Assembly (NCBI GenBank): GCA_903813345.2
Contig: CAIIXF020000008.1
Location: forward strand, 21,684,822 to 21,748,821
Source of the DNA: Owenia fusiformis
Taxonomy: Eukaryota > Annelida > Polychaeta > Sabellida > Oweniidae
DNA length: 64,000 nucleotides
Direction: 5' to 3'
The first letter of the stretch is position 1; each line of letters opens with the position of its first letter. The position numbers and the translations under genes were made by a program. Under the pieces are notes generated by a model. It saw nothing but the letters and a program-made list of their open reading frames with translations. It was not told where the DNA came from and made no database searches. Below, piece after piece: positions 37,686-49,603 of this stretch.

Positions 37686-37949
37686 CAGTGAAACCTGTAA
37701 AGTGGAACACCTCTAGAAGTAGAACACCTTTATCAGACCATCATGAGAAATCATGGCCTTCTTTTAACTTCACACCATATTTCTGGTTGAAGACAGAAAG
37801 ATGTGATGAGTATCAGAATGTTAGCAGACACACTTTTCAGAGTCCCAAGACCAACTGACTTAATGTTTTATTTTATAAGTGGAACACCTCCCAAAATGTG
37901 GAACACTTTTTAAAGATTCTAAAGGTGTCTACTGAGACAGGTTTTACTG
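37686..37949. mobile_element. mariner-type MITE
   Basis: TA dinucleotides flank CAGTGAAACCTG at the left and CAGGTTTTACTG at the right. TACAGTGAAACC is a common Tc1/mariner terminus and TA is its target. The interior has repeated GTGGAACACCTC-type segments in both orientations. Confidence 0.75.
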
Positions 37950-38214
37950 TACTCCTGATTACCCTGCGCATAGTGCCTAGCAGTATCACTCTATCCTCTG
38001 AAGATCATGAATACAATTCCAATTTTGCTGACTTTAATGACATTTTATTAGAGTTTAAATATGCAATTAGTATTAATCTATGAATAGGTAGATGTATAGA
38101 GATGTATAGAGTGATGATAAATCAATCAGATATGTAACTGAATTTTGTGTGACGGACATTCTAAGGATTGGAGACAGAATCAAAAGATTAATTCTCGTGC
38201 AGAGATAAGGAGTC

Positions 38215-38542
38215 CACTGGCGGATTAGGGGGGGGCCTGGGGGCCCGCCCCCCCCCCCTTGGGTGGGCCCAGAAAAAAAAAATTGGGCCCAAAAAGATTT
38301 TTGGGCCACACAAGGCCTTCAGGCCCCAAAAAGTGGGCCTTTTTGGTCATTACTGGGCCTTTTAAGGCCTTATTATTTAATTTCAGGCCAAATTTTGAAG
38401 AAAATGGGCCTCAAAATTTCAAAAATTGGGCCCACTTTTGGATTTTAGGGGCCCAAATTTTTTTTTCGCACAAGCGCGGATGTTTTTTTCTCTGACCTGA
38501 AATTTGGGCCCCCTCCCTTGTTGCTTCCTGGATCCGCCCCTG
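38215..38542. mobile_element. 328-bp short-TIR element with 5-bp duplication GAGTC
   Basis: The left end is CACTGGCGGATTAGG and the right end CCTGGATCCGCCCCTG, whose reverse complement CAGGGGCGGATCCAGG resembles known hAT termini. GAGTC flanks it at 38210-38214 and 38543-38547. The interior is a run of GGGCC-containing short blocks with no lasting frame. A 5-bp duplication suggests the hAT5-like group. Confidence 0.75.
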
Positions 38543-38679
38543 GAGTCAATGTCTTAAAGGGTAGTACTTTCTGATATAGTTATAGCTAATAATGTTACTT
38601 CTTGTAACTACTAACATTAAATCAATTTCTGACTCTAGGCTGTTAAGTTCTGAATTCCCTTCAATGCCTTCATCATCTA

Positions 38680-38877
38680 CAGGTCAGTAGCCAGGATTTG
38701 CCAAGGGGGGGTTCAGTTTTCAAAAATTTCCAGGGGGGTTCACATTTGACAATTTTGGCCCAAATATGGCTAAAATCACTCAAAATTATGAAAAACTACA
38801 TGATTTTGAAAGAATTTTTGGCCAGGAGGGGGGGGGGGTTTGCCCGAACCCTGCGACCCCCCCTGGCTACGGGCCTG
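38680..38877. mobile_element. 198-bp short-TIR element with 5-bp duplication ATCTA
   Basis: The left end CAGGTCAGTAGCCAGG is inverted at the right as CCTGGCTACGGGCCTG. ATCTA flanks it at 38675-38679 and 38878-38882. It is the same family as the truncated element at 1-86. Confidence 0.85.
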
Positions 38878-39126
38878 ATCTACAACATAGAGAATTAAAT
38901 GGCAATATTTACAGTAATATTAATCATTTGTTCCATTTCCAATGCATCTATAGGACATTGGCTATTAGTAACATCCTTGACAGACACAAAATTGTCATTA
39001 ATAAGAATTATAGGAGCTTTGTGTAAATCTATCTTGGCACCTCATTCAATCTCAATTGATGTTTCACATATCATGAAAAAAACTCTTTTAGCGATGCAAC
39101 TTGAAGTTGTTGAACTAATACTGAAA

Positions 39127-39212
39127 CATTCTCCGAACACAGAGCTCTTGACATTATTCCCTCTAAAAAGTTAGAACACAGTGGATAATGTCTAGAACCC
39201 TGCATTTGGAGA
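39127..39212. repeat. palindromic repeat, copy 2
   Basis: ATTCTCCGAACACAGAGCTC pairs imperfectly with GAACCCTGCATTTGGAGAT, related to 36166-36246. Confidence 0.5.
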
Positions 39213-39381
39213 TGATATCAAAATAGCTAGATATCTACTTATAAATGCTCTTATAATCACACTTAATTGAAATAATGAATTACAGCAAAATGAGGAAAAT
39301 TATAGTCTAAAGCATATGGAACTACAGGAACTGAACATATTTCACTTAGCAAAGGTTTCCTGTTGTAGGTTTTACAATACT

Positions 39382-39895
39382 TAGAGCTGGCATCGAATAG
39401 GATTTTAATGTCGACATGTCGGAGCTCTCGATCGACAACAATATCGACATTGTCGCGTCCAATGATATTCGAAAAATGAAAAAAATTTTGAAGAAAATCC
39501 GTCTGAATTTTAGATTTTCTAGGCTTGTAATTAGCAATACGATGCACAATAGTCATCCTCAGTTGTATGTTTCATATTTAACTTACAGGTAAACCATGTT
39601 CAAGTATCAGACTTTGACGAAAAAGCAATAAATAGACATAAAACTACGAGGGGCCCCGAGACCTAATTCGAGAGCAGGAAGTCGATCAAAACAAAAAAGA
39701 AAATTGAAAATGTAGGCGGTAAAACTTCACTAAAATACACCATACAGCAGGTAGTAACAAAGATTTTAATTCATAGGGAAATAGCTTATTATGTCGTGAG
39801 TTCCGACTGTCGATCAAGAGGCGTTGTGTCGACATGGGTGTCCCAGAGAGCATTCGACTGACAATCGACCATTCCGACATTTGATGCCAGCTCCA
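39382..39895. mobile_element. 514-bp hAT-type MITE
   Basis: The left end TAGAGCTGGCATCGAAT and the reverse complement of the right end TGGAGCTGGCATCAAAT form the TIR. A perfect 8-bp duplication ACAATACT flanks it (39374-39381 and 39896-39903). No transposase. The minus-strand frame at 39263-39556 crosses the element boundary and is not a gene. Confidence 0.88.
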
Positions 39896-39903
39896 ACAAT
39901 ACT

Positions 39904-41689
39904 ACAATAGCATTATATCTTTATGATCTTCATGAGGTTTGTCCTAAATGAAGCATAATATTGAAATATGAGCCTCGCCATAGGAAAACCGGACTTATCA
40001 CAAAAATTTTAATTGTGCTACAGAGCCAAAAATGTGCCCAAGTTTAAGAGGAAAATGTGCTAAATTCAAATTCGTCTTTTTATCTATATCTGCAAGGAAA
40101 AATTGTTAAGACAAAAGCCATGGCTCATTTGAAAGGTCTCTTTGTGCTTTTTAGGAGAAACAAAACATCAAAACATTGAAAAAATCTGTGATAAGATCCC
40201 TTTTCCTGTGGCCTGGCTCATATATATTCTGAAGATGAAATACAAGCCCTTATAACACATCCCCTTTATCTACCTCAGCTCAAGCTGGAGGATATTATAT
40301 TGTTGAAAGAAGTGAAACTACATTTGGGGTAAGGTGAACTTTTTAAAAAAAGATCTCTTTTGATAAAACATTCTCAGAAATCATCCAAGATTTTAAGAAA
40401 TATATGTGAGATTTTTACTTCATCTAAGAATTGAATAAGGAAGGAGAATTTAAATTTTAGCCTCGGGTCAAATACATAAAATTCTTGGTAATGCAAAATT
40501 TGAGATTTGATAGAAATGACTTTCCCTATGTATAAGTGAGCTGAAAACTACATGAGTTTGATTAAATTATCATTATTGCTACCTTCTACAGATCATTGAC
40601 AAATGTTGAGCACAATTTATAATAAAAAAGAAAAAAAAAAGTTACAAATATGAATAGTCAAAATTACATAACCAATCTATATAGCTATATAGTTATAGCT
40701 ACAGTATATACCTGTATCATTTATTAAGCAATTTGATTGTGTGAGTTTTGGGGTTTCATCAAGTGCGTACGAAATACCCGGAACGTTCGCAAAGGAGGAG
40801 GGAAGTTAGCACAACAGATTTTGGACAGTCATATGTTTGATTTTGGCCATTTCCTGGGGATTTAAACAGGTGCATATGTTAGGCAAATGCATTACCTCCA
40901 GGAAAATGACTTCTAGAGATGATAAAATAATTTCGACTTTGAGACAAGGTAGATGCAAACAACCCACCCACATGTTTTTTCTGAAATGTTTTCCTGATTT
41001 TTTCTGATTTTTCATGTAGCCATAGACTGTTATGGGGGATTTCCGAAGCAGGGGGACACACATTAACAGAAAACACAATCGCCACTTAAATTACATTTCC
41101 TTGTTTATTCTGTTCGTTTCAAGCCATTTTTACATGTCATATATTTAAGTTAATCAATTATCTAGCATATGATGTGAACAGATTCCAATGCTATAGAGTA
41201 AAATAACCACAAAACGGTACAGAAAAAGGTACCTAGGTCTGAGAAAACCTACCCCTCTATACACCATTGTCTAATGAAGCCCCGGAAACCCCCGGAAACA
41301 AAGCCCCGGATGTCGTGCCATTTCTCGTTTCATTTGGTACACAACTAAGCCCCGGGTATTAAATAAGCCCTTGGTTTCATATAAGAAAAAATGATGAATA
41401 AATAATTCAGAACAAAAATCTGGTTGAGACTTGAGAGTAAAATATTTAAGTTTCTCATTAACACATGGTTCATCCCTATCCATGTACATACTTCATTTTC
41501 ACAGAAATTATTTGCATTTAAAAAATTATCAGAAAATGACAATCTAATTTGTATGGTATAGTCATGAACAAAAACAAGAAAAGCTGAAATGCTCCAAGCA
41601 ATGCTGAAACAACATAAACAACTGTACAGTATCAAATAGAGACGGAATCTTTAGTTATCTCAGTAGAATAATTGCAATTGAAAAACAAA
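39904..41689. other. PRKD intron 1; unassigned overlapping frames at 40806-41085
   Basis: Two overlapping minus-strand frames (40806-41078 and 40879-41085) are open over the same stretch, which may mark an old repeat-coded sequence. I do not recognise them. AAGCCCCGG-type motifs recur near 41276-41355. Confidence 0.35.
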
Positions 41690-41696
41690 TTACAAG

Positions 41697-42469
41697 CAGA
41701 GATCACGGTAGACGTTCGCCATTCGCCAATCGCGAATTTTCGAAAGAGGTGGCGAAAAATATGTAAAGGTATTTCGCAGTTATGGCGAATTAGAGGTGTC
41801 ACGGTTTCCCGATATTGGACCGAATTTCGGTCCGGATGCTTCGGTTCGGGACATGGGACAGAATGGGTTAATATCGGTACATACATCCATTCCCTAAAAT
41901 GCATAAAAACGTGTATAAATAGCGAGGAACACCTCCGATTTCGATCTGAAAAATTAAATATTTTCACTTACCTCGTACCTAGATTACACTTCTTTGCATT
42001 GAAAAGTGTTATTAACGGACCTGCGATTTCAGGTAGATGGTAATACTTGTTCGTAAATTTCTTCATCGTCGTTCGCAAATCGAGTGCATTATCAGTATGC
42101 CGGATGTAGGAAAGAAATTGAAAAATCGAGCCGGCATCTAAGTCGAAAAGTCGGCAGTTTGGAAGTATTTTGGGACTCCAATATCACAAGGTAAACGAAC
42201 TGGTGATATTACACCGTGTAGACTATGTGAAATGCCGATCACATTCGCGGCAGATGCTTTACATTCAATTTTAATTGACGTTTTTTTATTTCTGAATATG
42301 ATTTTGAAAAGTGAAACTGAAAGTGAAACTGTCATCGACATTGGATCATTTTAATGTTCCCTTTTTTACGGTTTTTCAAAATGGCTAATTCATATTTTGG
42401 TTGGCGAAAAATTTTTTGGAAGATTTAGCCACAATGGCTAACAAGTTTTTTCAACTATCGTGATCTCTG
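41697..42469. mobile_element. 773-bp hAT-type element carrying a BED zinc-finger remnant
   Basis: The termini are CAGAGATCACGGTAG and CTATCGTGATCTCTG. TTACAAG (7 bp) is duplicated at 41690-41696 and 42470-42476. It contains the broken BED-type segment at 42097-42354. CAG termini, a near-8-bp duplication and a BED finger all point to hAT. Confidence 0.75.
42097..42354 (+). pseudogene. truncated BED-type zinc-finger fragment (hAT transposase N-terminus-like)
   Basis: The plus-strand frame encodes SAVWKYFG, then GDITPCRLCEMPI, matching the aromatic WKYF and first Cys-X2-Cys of BED fingers. BED domains bind DNA and are common at the N-terminus of hAT transposases. The downstream His/Cys pair is missing. 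An in-frame TAA (42139-42141) separates it from the only upstream ATG, and a stop ends it at 42354. It is a remnant inside the surrounding mobile element. Confidence 0.6.
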
Positions 42470-42476
42470 TTACAAG

Positions 42477-43934
42477 TGATTTGTGTTTGACCCTTGCAAG
42501 AAGAGAAGACCAGAAAAATTCTTAGAATTTATAGCACATTTATATGAATACTAGTGGTCAGAGGTAATACCACATAAAGACAATGGTACGAGTTTGACTT
42601 ACTACTACCAGTATTAAAATCTGCTATCAGCGATGGATGGAATTTGCCTGAATAAGATTTCCGGTGGAATCAGCCAAATTCCTTCATCAGTCACTATTTA
42701 TTGTTTCTTTTCTCTCTTATGAACTAAAACGTTATGTAAAGAAACCGATTTGTGAAAATAAACAGAATTTAAGGAAAAAATAGCCTTTTATCACCTGATT
42801 CAGAAGTTCAGAACGAGGCTGTTATATACAAGGTGCAAAAAGTATTTGTTGTGAACTGTAAAAATAAGGATTGTTTGTGGTTTAAAATGTCTGAATTGAC
42901 GCAAGATGTGATTTAGGGTGAAAAATACACAAAAGAGAAGTTTGTGTCTTAGCTTTATTCAAAATGTTTGATCATAATCAGTGAATATAGATACTGACCC
43001 TATGTACCAGCACACAGTAATACCAGTAGCACTTTTTATTACAGTTCCGAGCACTAAATGAAAATAAGTACAGTATGGTGTAGACTTTATAAAGAAAAAT
43101 ATCAAGAATATCACAAGAGCCTTGCCGAGCTGAACCATAATTAACCAGCAGTAGATAGCTCTCTCATGATGTAGAATAATCTTTTTTAGTAAGAACAACG
43201 TTGATTTGACATTCAAGACTACATATAAATATTAAATACCCTGGATTTTTCATGACAATATCACTTTACTTATAATGTAGACGGTATTGATGTTTCCTGT
43301 TATTCGTAATGGGAATTTCAACTAAAGCTATTCCATGGTACTTGTTTTTGAGCCCATTATATAATTCTATTGCCTCTAAGTATCCAAAGACCTACAGGCT
43401 ATCAGTAAAATGCTATACTTTGAATTCTAGTTTTTTAGTTTTGGTACTGATTTATCTTAATCAGCGATTAAACCAATCGGTTGTTCAGTTGATTTGTGAT
43501 TTACTCATTTTGAGGCTCCTGATCAAAGCCTAGATTAATTGATAATTCCTTATTGTATTGAAAGAGTATAACAGACAATTGAGGCTCTAATTTAGAGATG
43601 GGAAGTCAACCTCTTTCCACTTTTTACAAAGGGTGAACTCTTAGTTACATAATTACAGTACTGTAAAATGTATGTTATGCTGAATGTTCTCATGTTTCCT
43701 TCCAACCATACAAAGAATATGACAGATATAAGATACAGAATTCAGGCTTTGAGGAATGGATTTTATGATTCCCGGACAATAAAAGCCCCTGTGTTATATT
43801 TCCATAGGGAAAACATGAGCTATCTACTGTTGTCAGCTTCAATTTGGCCACATCTTATATTCAAAGAATTAGTCTTTTTACTGTCCATATGAGTAAAAGA
43901 CAAGGGGTATTTCTACCATTAGACTTTATTTCTG
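42477..43934. other. PRKD intron 1 sequence, nothing recognised
   Basis: Short frames only. Confidence 0.4.
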
Positions 43935-44130
43935 TAGTATCCCTTTGCATTCATTTGACTTTGCAACTTAAAAGACTGCTTTGTCTAAGTTTAAGAAAAT
44001 CCCCTAAACTAGCCACACCAACAAGATTTTGTCATCGACAGAAGGATGATTTTCTGTTTCATGATGGTCATTTCCTATGACATCATTGATGCCCCAAAAT
44101 TGACAGATATTGAAACATTCTAGAAAATGC
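43935..44130. repeat. dispersed repeat, partial copy
   Basis: CCCTTTGCATTCATTTGACTT and a downstream GGTCATTTCCTATGACATCA align with the 5' half of the 17622-17990 copy. Confidence 0.6.
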
Positions 44131-44742
44131 TTCAAAAATATCGTTGCGGTAGGTTTGAATTGATTTATGAGCCAAAGTGTGATGGCCACCAGCAGCAGCG
44201 GTGAAACTGCAGTTTTGTCAAACTTATTCAAAGGTTAAATTAGGACTAAACTTTTCGCTCAGGGTACATTATTACTCAAACTTATAGTCTCTTTGTTACA
44301 TAATACAGTAAAGGCAGAATAATATGGGAGAATTAACAAATTTTAGAAATGCAGTTGCTTTCCTTGCTTTAGCACTGTCAATTGCACCGACGCGACATCA
44401 TCACAGGTTTATTGTTTTTTTTCAATAAAACACCAGTTCTCATGGAACTGGGTTATCACCAGACAGCAGTCTCACTTACTTACTCTTATATTATTATTGA
44501 TGGATACCAATTTATCCTGTGAAATCAAAGGTAGAAAATAATCTACACTGGTGCTACATGCAGTAGAGAGACACTTACAGAATATATATCAAATCTTTGT
44601 ATACGCCCCTAATATATATACCTTCTGTTCACAACTGAATGCAATTGACAAAGGCTTAATTCCTAGAAAAGCAAAGGCTTTTTAAAATTGTTCACCTCGT
44701 AAATGGCATCATGCAAGCAAATTATAAGGGAAGAGAAAAATG

Positions 44743-44858
44743 CACATTTGTTGATTAAAGTGCTCGAGTTCAAGTCACACAAGAATGTTTATTTATTATA
44801 TAAATAAATGCTCTAGTGTGACTCGAAAATACAGCACTTTAAATAAACAACAAATGTG
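44743..44858. repeat. 116-bp palindromic element
   Basis: CACATTTGTTGATTAAAGTGC pairs with GCACTTTAAATAAACAACAAATGTG (a short insertion in the right arm). An inner pair GTCACAC and GTGTGAC surrounds an AT-rich loop. Confidence 0.7.
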
Positions 44859-45068
44859 AATCTTTTACTAATATTGAATATCTTATCATATTATACCATC
44901 TGATTTATTGAAGAAACAAATACTGACATATAAAATAACTATAAATTAAATCAGTACATGTCTATCTGAATCATTTATCTGAATAACAGGATATTGAATA
45001 CCATTATCATTGATGGCTGAAATCAAAGTTGATATTTTGTTTTAAGCTTGAAATTCTTATTCTTAATA

Positions 45069-45174
45069 TACACTAGAACCCGCTAAGTAGAACACCTCTG
45101 TAGGTGGAACACCACATAAGTGGAACACTTTTTTGTGGCCAAAGGTGTTCTACTTACACAGATTCTATTGTATA
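45069..45174. mobile_element. short, degenerate mariner-type MITE
   Basis: TACACTAGAACC at the left and GATTCTATTGTA at the right, with GTAGAACACCTC and GGTGTTCTAC inside, resemble the element at 37686-37949. Confidence 0.55.
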
Positions 45175-45619
45175 TTCAGTAACAATTTTCTGATGACTAT
45201 CACATTAACAGGCATGGTCGAGATATTAGAAAATATTTATCTAATAAACCTATAAATCTATACGATGAATTTCATGGTTATTACATTATCCTTTAGGTAA
45301 AATCTTCATTTCCTATTCAATGCATATCGAATTGGATATTTCAACTTAATAGATATTTCTACTTATAGGATACTTTTTCTTCTTAACTTGAGATAGGCAA
45401 CAATTCTCAAATCTGCTCAGACTCTATATTGACTCCCTTATTACATTAAGATAGAGATCAAAGAAAAGCTTCTGTTCAGAGAAAGGGATATAGTTAATGA
45501 GACCATTTAGTTTTAATTATATACAAATAAATTTATATTAATATCTAGTGGTTGGAAGACTGACTCGTGTACTCGAGTTTTACTCGCATTTGTCCTAAAA
45601 ATCAATTGATCGGTTAGAA

Positions 45620-46165
45620 TTATCCCGTTCCCGGACTATGGTCCTGTGAACATCTCAATCTTTTGCCTGTGCGATTACAACATGGGAGAATTTTTTACTG
45701 ATCTTACACTTCAGATACCTACTTCAATAGATTCCTTGGTAATTTAGCATTCTTTTCGTGTAGTTGAATCCACAATTGTCTGGGTTTATCGGCAGAACGA
45801 AGACATTTTTGTTTTTGATCGCAATATTTGCGTGTAACATTTAACTTATTTCAACCGTCAAATTCCTCCATATTGGTACTTCCGGGCTACATCCGGGACA
45901 GCCAAACGGGGGATTCCCCTTTTAAATCCAACCGCCATTTTGAAAAGTGATGGAATCTCTCTCGATGAAAAAGAGAAAATGTTCCCGTTCTGCCGATATA
46001 CCCAGACAATCGGCGGTTCCAATATATTAGAAGTTACATCTTGAGTTCTATAATGCATTGAGGTAGGTATCTTAAGTGTAAGGGGCGTAGATAATTCTCC
46101 CAAGTTGTAATCGTACAGGCAAATGAATGCGATCAGTGCAGGACTATAGTCCGGGAACGGGATAA
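45620..46165. mobile_element. 546-bp MITE with ~200-bp imperfect TIRs and an 8-bp duplication
   Basis: It starts TTATCCCGTTCCCGGACTAT and ends with the inverse ATAGTCCGGGAACGGGATAA. GGTTAGAA flanks it at 45612-45619 and 46166-46173. Further arm matches include TGTCTGGGT and ATCGGCAGAACG. The termini do not match a superfamily I can name with confidence. Confidence 0.88.
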
Positions 46166-46262
46166 GGTTAGAAAACTTGAACTCACGATTTGAAATTTTT
46201 ACCAAAAAAATATTTTTCACTCATTTTCACCTTACCTTGACTCGCGATTCGTCTCTCCTATT

Positions 46263-48042
46263 CACTGGGGATGAACTGGAAACGAGGGAGGTTTTGCCTC
46301 GTATCAAAATGGCGGCGCGTGAAAAAATTTCTTTAGGTAAGATTTTTGTTTTTTACAATTTTCGTGCTTTTATCCTTCAAATTAAAACTTAATATTTGGC
46401 AAGTAAATAGTTTATAAGTTCCGGTTTTATAATATGATTGCAAATTAGAAATCAATACAGACATTGCTGAGATATTTACATTTCAATTCTCTCACTTAGG
46501 AAACGAGGCACCTGTCTACATTTTGTAACAATGAAACGAGGCAATGTTTGACTTGCAACGAGGCAACTATTCTTTCTGTGATAGTGTCTACATTTAATGA
46601 TCTTATTTCCACCGTTCTGGTTACATACGACAGATTACGTTTTACACGATATACATGATTATATATGTAAGAGTTACAGGGATCCACCACCTTACAAAAC
46701 TTCTTAACGGAGAGGAATAAGGGAAAATGCTTGCCGGATTCTGAATCTGTGTATTTTTTAATGATTTTTCACCGTCTTAGAATTTCAATTTTTTTCCTTT
46801 GAAAAAATGAGATTTGCATTGTTTTCCAATTAGAAAAATGAGTAAACGTGAATAGCTCGAAATCTAACGGTGAGATTTTGTTTTAATAAATCATGGATAT
46901 CAAGGCTAAATATAGCTATACAGTAAACATAAAAAAGCAATGCTTGAACTCTTCACATTCACACAAAAAATTAATTGAGGTCTGATATTTGTGAGAATAA
47001 GTTGTACGAGGTGCAATGCTCTACAAACACCAGACTACAGGGTGGATTAGGATCAATGACACACATAAAAATTAATCTAAAAATATTTTATGATAATTAT
47101 CTCAAACAAAAGCAGTTAGCGAAGGATACATTTCATTACACTCAATAAATAGTTATCACTTTTTACTATATATACATATCTCATGGGAATGTATTTCCAT
47201 CTGCTCAAGATATCATATTTTAGCTTCGAAAATCACAATCGTTGGATAATACATTTGTCTCAGAATGATAGGCCACCCTGTAGCAATGTAGCTTTCACTT
47301 GAAGTGTACCCTTGAGAATAATGAACTTACTTTCAAATTGGTCTTGCTTTCGTGGTGTATGTGGCTTTTTAGCAAATCTGCCACGCTCATTTCTTTCCAG
47401 AACCATCTTGTTCAAATGTATCACTATACGCGCATGTATAGACTGATGACATAGATATACATATAAATTTTATGTTATGCCAGGGTAATTATTTTAGTTG
47501 TTTCTCTTTCTTCTATTTTTCAAAATTGATACGGGAATGACGGTTTTTATATTACCTTTTTGTCTATCTAAAATGCTGATGAGGGACGGGATGATTTTTT
47601 TCTTTAAAATAACTGTAAAAACTAATTTTGAAGGAAATAAACTAAAAATACATGCCACATGGTGATTTTAAATGAACAGGGACGCTTCTTTTTATAGGCC
47701 CCGTTCTGTAAAAACAAAACATTTTTAATTAAATATGGTTGCCTCGTTTCATTCTTAAGAATGCTATATAGCTGCCTCGTTTCCTTGAGAAACATGCCTC
47801 GTTTCCTAAGTGAGAGAATTGATATGTAAATATCTCAGCAATGCCAGTATTGATTTCTAATTTGTAATCATATTATAAAACCGGAACTTATGAACTATTT
47901 ACTTGCCAAATATTAAGTTTTAATTTGAAGGATAAAAGCACGAAAATTGTAAAAAACAAAAATCTTACCGAATGAAATTTTTTCACGCGCCGCCATTTTG
48001 ATACGAGGCAAAACCTCCCTCGTTTCCAGTTCATCCCCAGTG
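46263..48042. mobile_element. 1.78-kb foldback transposon with ~249-bp TIRs and 5-bp duplication
   Basis: Near-identical inverted arms (46263-46511 and 47794-48042) start CACTGGGGATGAACTGG and are flanked by CTATT (46258-46262 and 48043-48047). Each arm carries AAAATGGCGGCGCGTGAAAA followed by a good donor (TTTAG|GTAAGA in the left arm), then repeated AAACGAGGCA motifs inward of the arm. A 5-bp duplication fits Transib or hAT5-like families. CACTGGG is one base from the CACWRTG Transib end. No transposase is complete. Confidence 0.85.
47331..47406 (-). CDS. possible first exon inside the foldback element
   Basis: An ATG in context ACAAGATGG begins MVLERNERGRFAKKPHTPRK, then QDQFE, followed by an excellent donor GAAA|GTAAGT. 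A basic RDxxGRF-like start is seen in some transposon-encoded proteins, which is a loose resemblance only. No following exon was found in the element, so it is either a remnant or a splice-ready leader. Confidence 0.35.
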
Positions 48043-48047
48043 CTATT

Positions 48048-49603
48048 CGCAATTTCCATGCTTATAGTTGTAATGTTCTGCTTAATCTGTATAGAATACA
48101 ACTTATTTTCTATTTAATGCCATGTGCGGGAAGACAAACATACTTGGATTTTATTCTGCATTCGTTATTTTTATGCAAAAGTTTCATTTCCGGTTTGATG
48201 CATTCTGGGAATATCCAACAGCCGGGAATAGGGATGTGCAATACGATTTAGACAATAAAAAGTATAGAGGCACTTGAAAGACTTGATCAAATTGATGAAT
48301 TCTGTCGCTACTTGGGAAACTGAAACCGGAAGTAACTCAACTAAGTCAAATCGCGAATATAATCTTGGTTTTTCATGGCCCACTCAAGTAGAGATTTTCA
48401 GGCGAGTCCGACCACTATTAATATCTAAGGTTCACTTTATCTGTTTTGATGTATTTGACCAGTTACTATATATGGATTAATAGATGGCAGCACTTGTGTT
48501 GGTCAGGCTAGATACCAAAATCTAGTTATTTCTTGATTTCTCAAATATTTCTGATTGGATCAAATAACTCCAATTGCAATACAACTAGATTAAATGACAC
48601 AAATGTTGTGTTTTTTTTCTTAAACTTGTGATTCTGAAAAGAATAAATATTTTAACAAATGTGTAAATGAGGATCTAGCCCAACATTTTTCAGCAAAGAT
48701 GAGAATCCTGGAAAATTGAATAAATGACTGTATAAGCCAAAATTCTTCTAGAACAGCACAGAACTCAAATATGTCATCACATGGGAGAAAATACGAGTTC
48801 TTGGTGGTTAAATAAGTAAATTGAAGAGATTTCAAATCTATATAGCCAACATTCATCCTAATATTAACCAGTGATTGACATTTAAAGGCAACTTAATCCG
48901 ATCAGGTCACCTCATACCTTCACCAACAATAGCTCATAATTCATGCTTCTGATTAATATCAGATTATAGCATTATTAAACCTTTATATCTATCTTAAGTA
49001 TGTGAAGATGATCTACAGTACGTGTTTTTCATATATCAGTTTCATGTCTACATGTCAAATGAAAGATACAGATGAAATCCCCAAGTCTGAATCTATTATA
49101 CTCATAGTATGGTTAAAATAGATTTCATTAAAGCTATGACTGTCATTTATTTATTTGTTGTTATGGACATCTATGATTCACTCAAAAACATAAATATTGG
49201 TCACACCCACACCATCCTTCCAGACTACAATTCATATTAACTAGGTACCTGGATTTATATTTTATTTCAGAGTATAATGTGATGATGATAAAATGGATTG
49301 TAATTTCTTGATCCGTCATTGAACTGATCTCTTGGGATACGCATTTGCAAAATGATGAATGAGACAAACCAGGACAAAGTAAGTGAGCATAATACAAATG
49401 ACCTATATCTGGCTGTGTAAGTTATTTTTCAACAATCATGTGTCACATTCATTTTCATCTAACTGCCCAACTACTGCATGCCATTGGAAGTTATATAGCG
49501 TTGAACATAGGTTAGTTCAATTCAGACATCCCCATCATTGTATCAATGCTACAAATGAGCACTGAATGTGCAGCAGGGAAAGAAAGTTGAAATTTGATCT
49601 CAC
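48048..49603. other. PRKD intron 1, part nearest exon 1
   Basis: No gene recognised. CATTCTGGGAATATCC (about 48201-48216) resembles part of a Staf/ZNF143-type promoter motif. Confidence 0.35.

Larger units (their letters stand above)
16904..49603 (-). other. PRKD intron 1, about 32.7 kb
   Basis: The flanking exons join in phase 0 to give VDRK|YPEHGFYG, directly comparable to the contiguous family sequence, so no constitutive exon is missing. The intron carries most of the mobile elements of the window and the two unassigned exons at 33061-33481. Confidence 0.9.

Noticed and set aside
41672-42043. 123-codon plus-strand frame inside the 41697-42469 element
   Set aside because: Starts outside the element and crosses its boundary. 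The recognisable BED remnant is in a different place and frame.
46177-46392. 71-codon frame in the left foldback arm as a gene
   Set aside because: The same frame occurs in the inverted right arm. It is repeat sequence, with only the short ATG-to-donor leader of interest.
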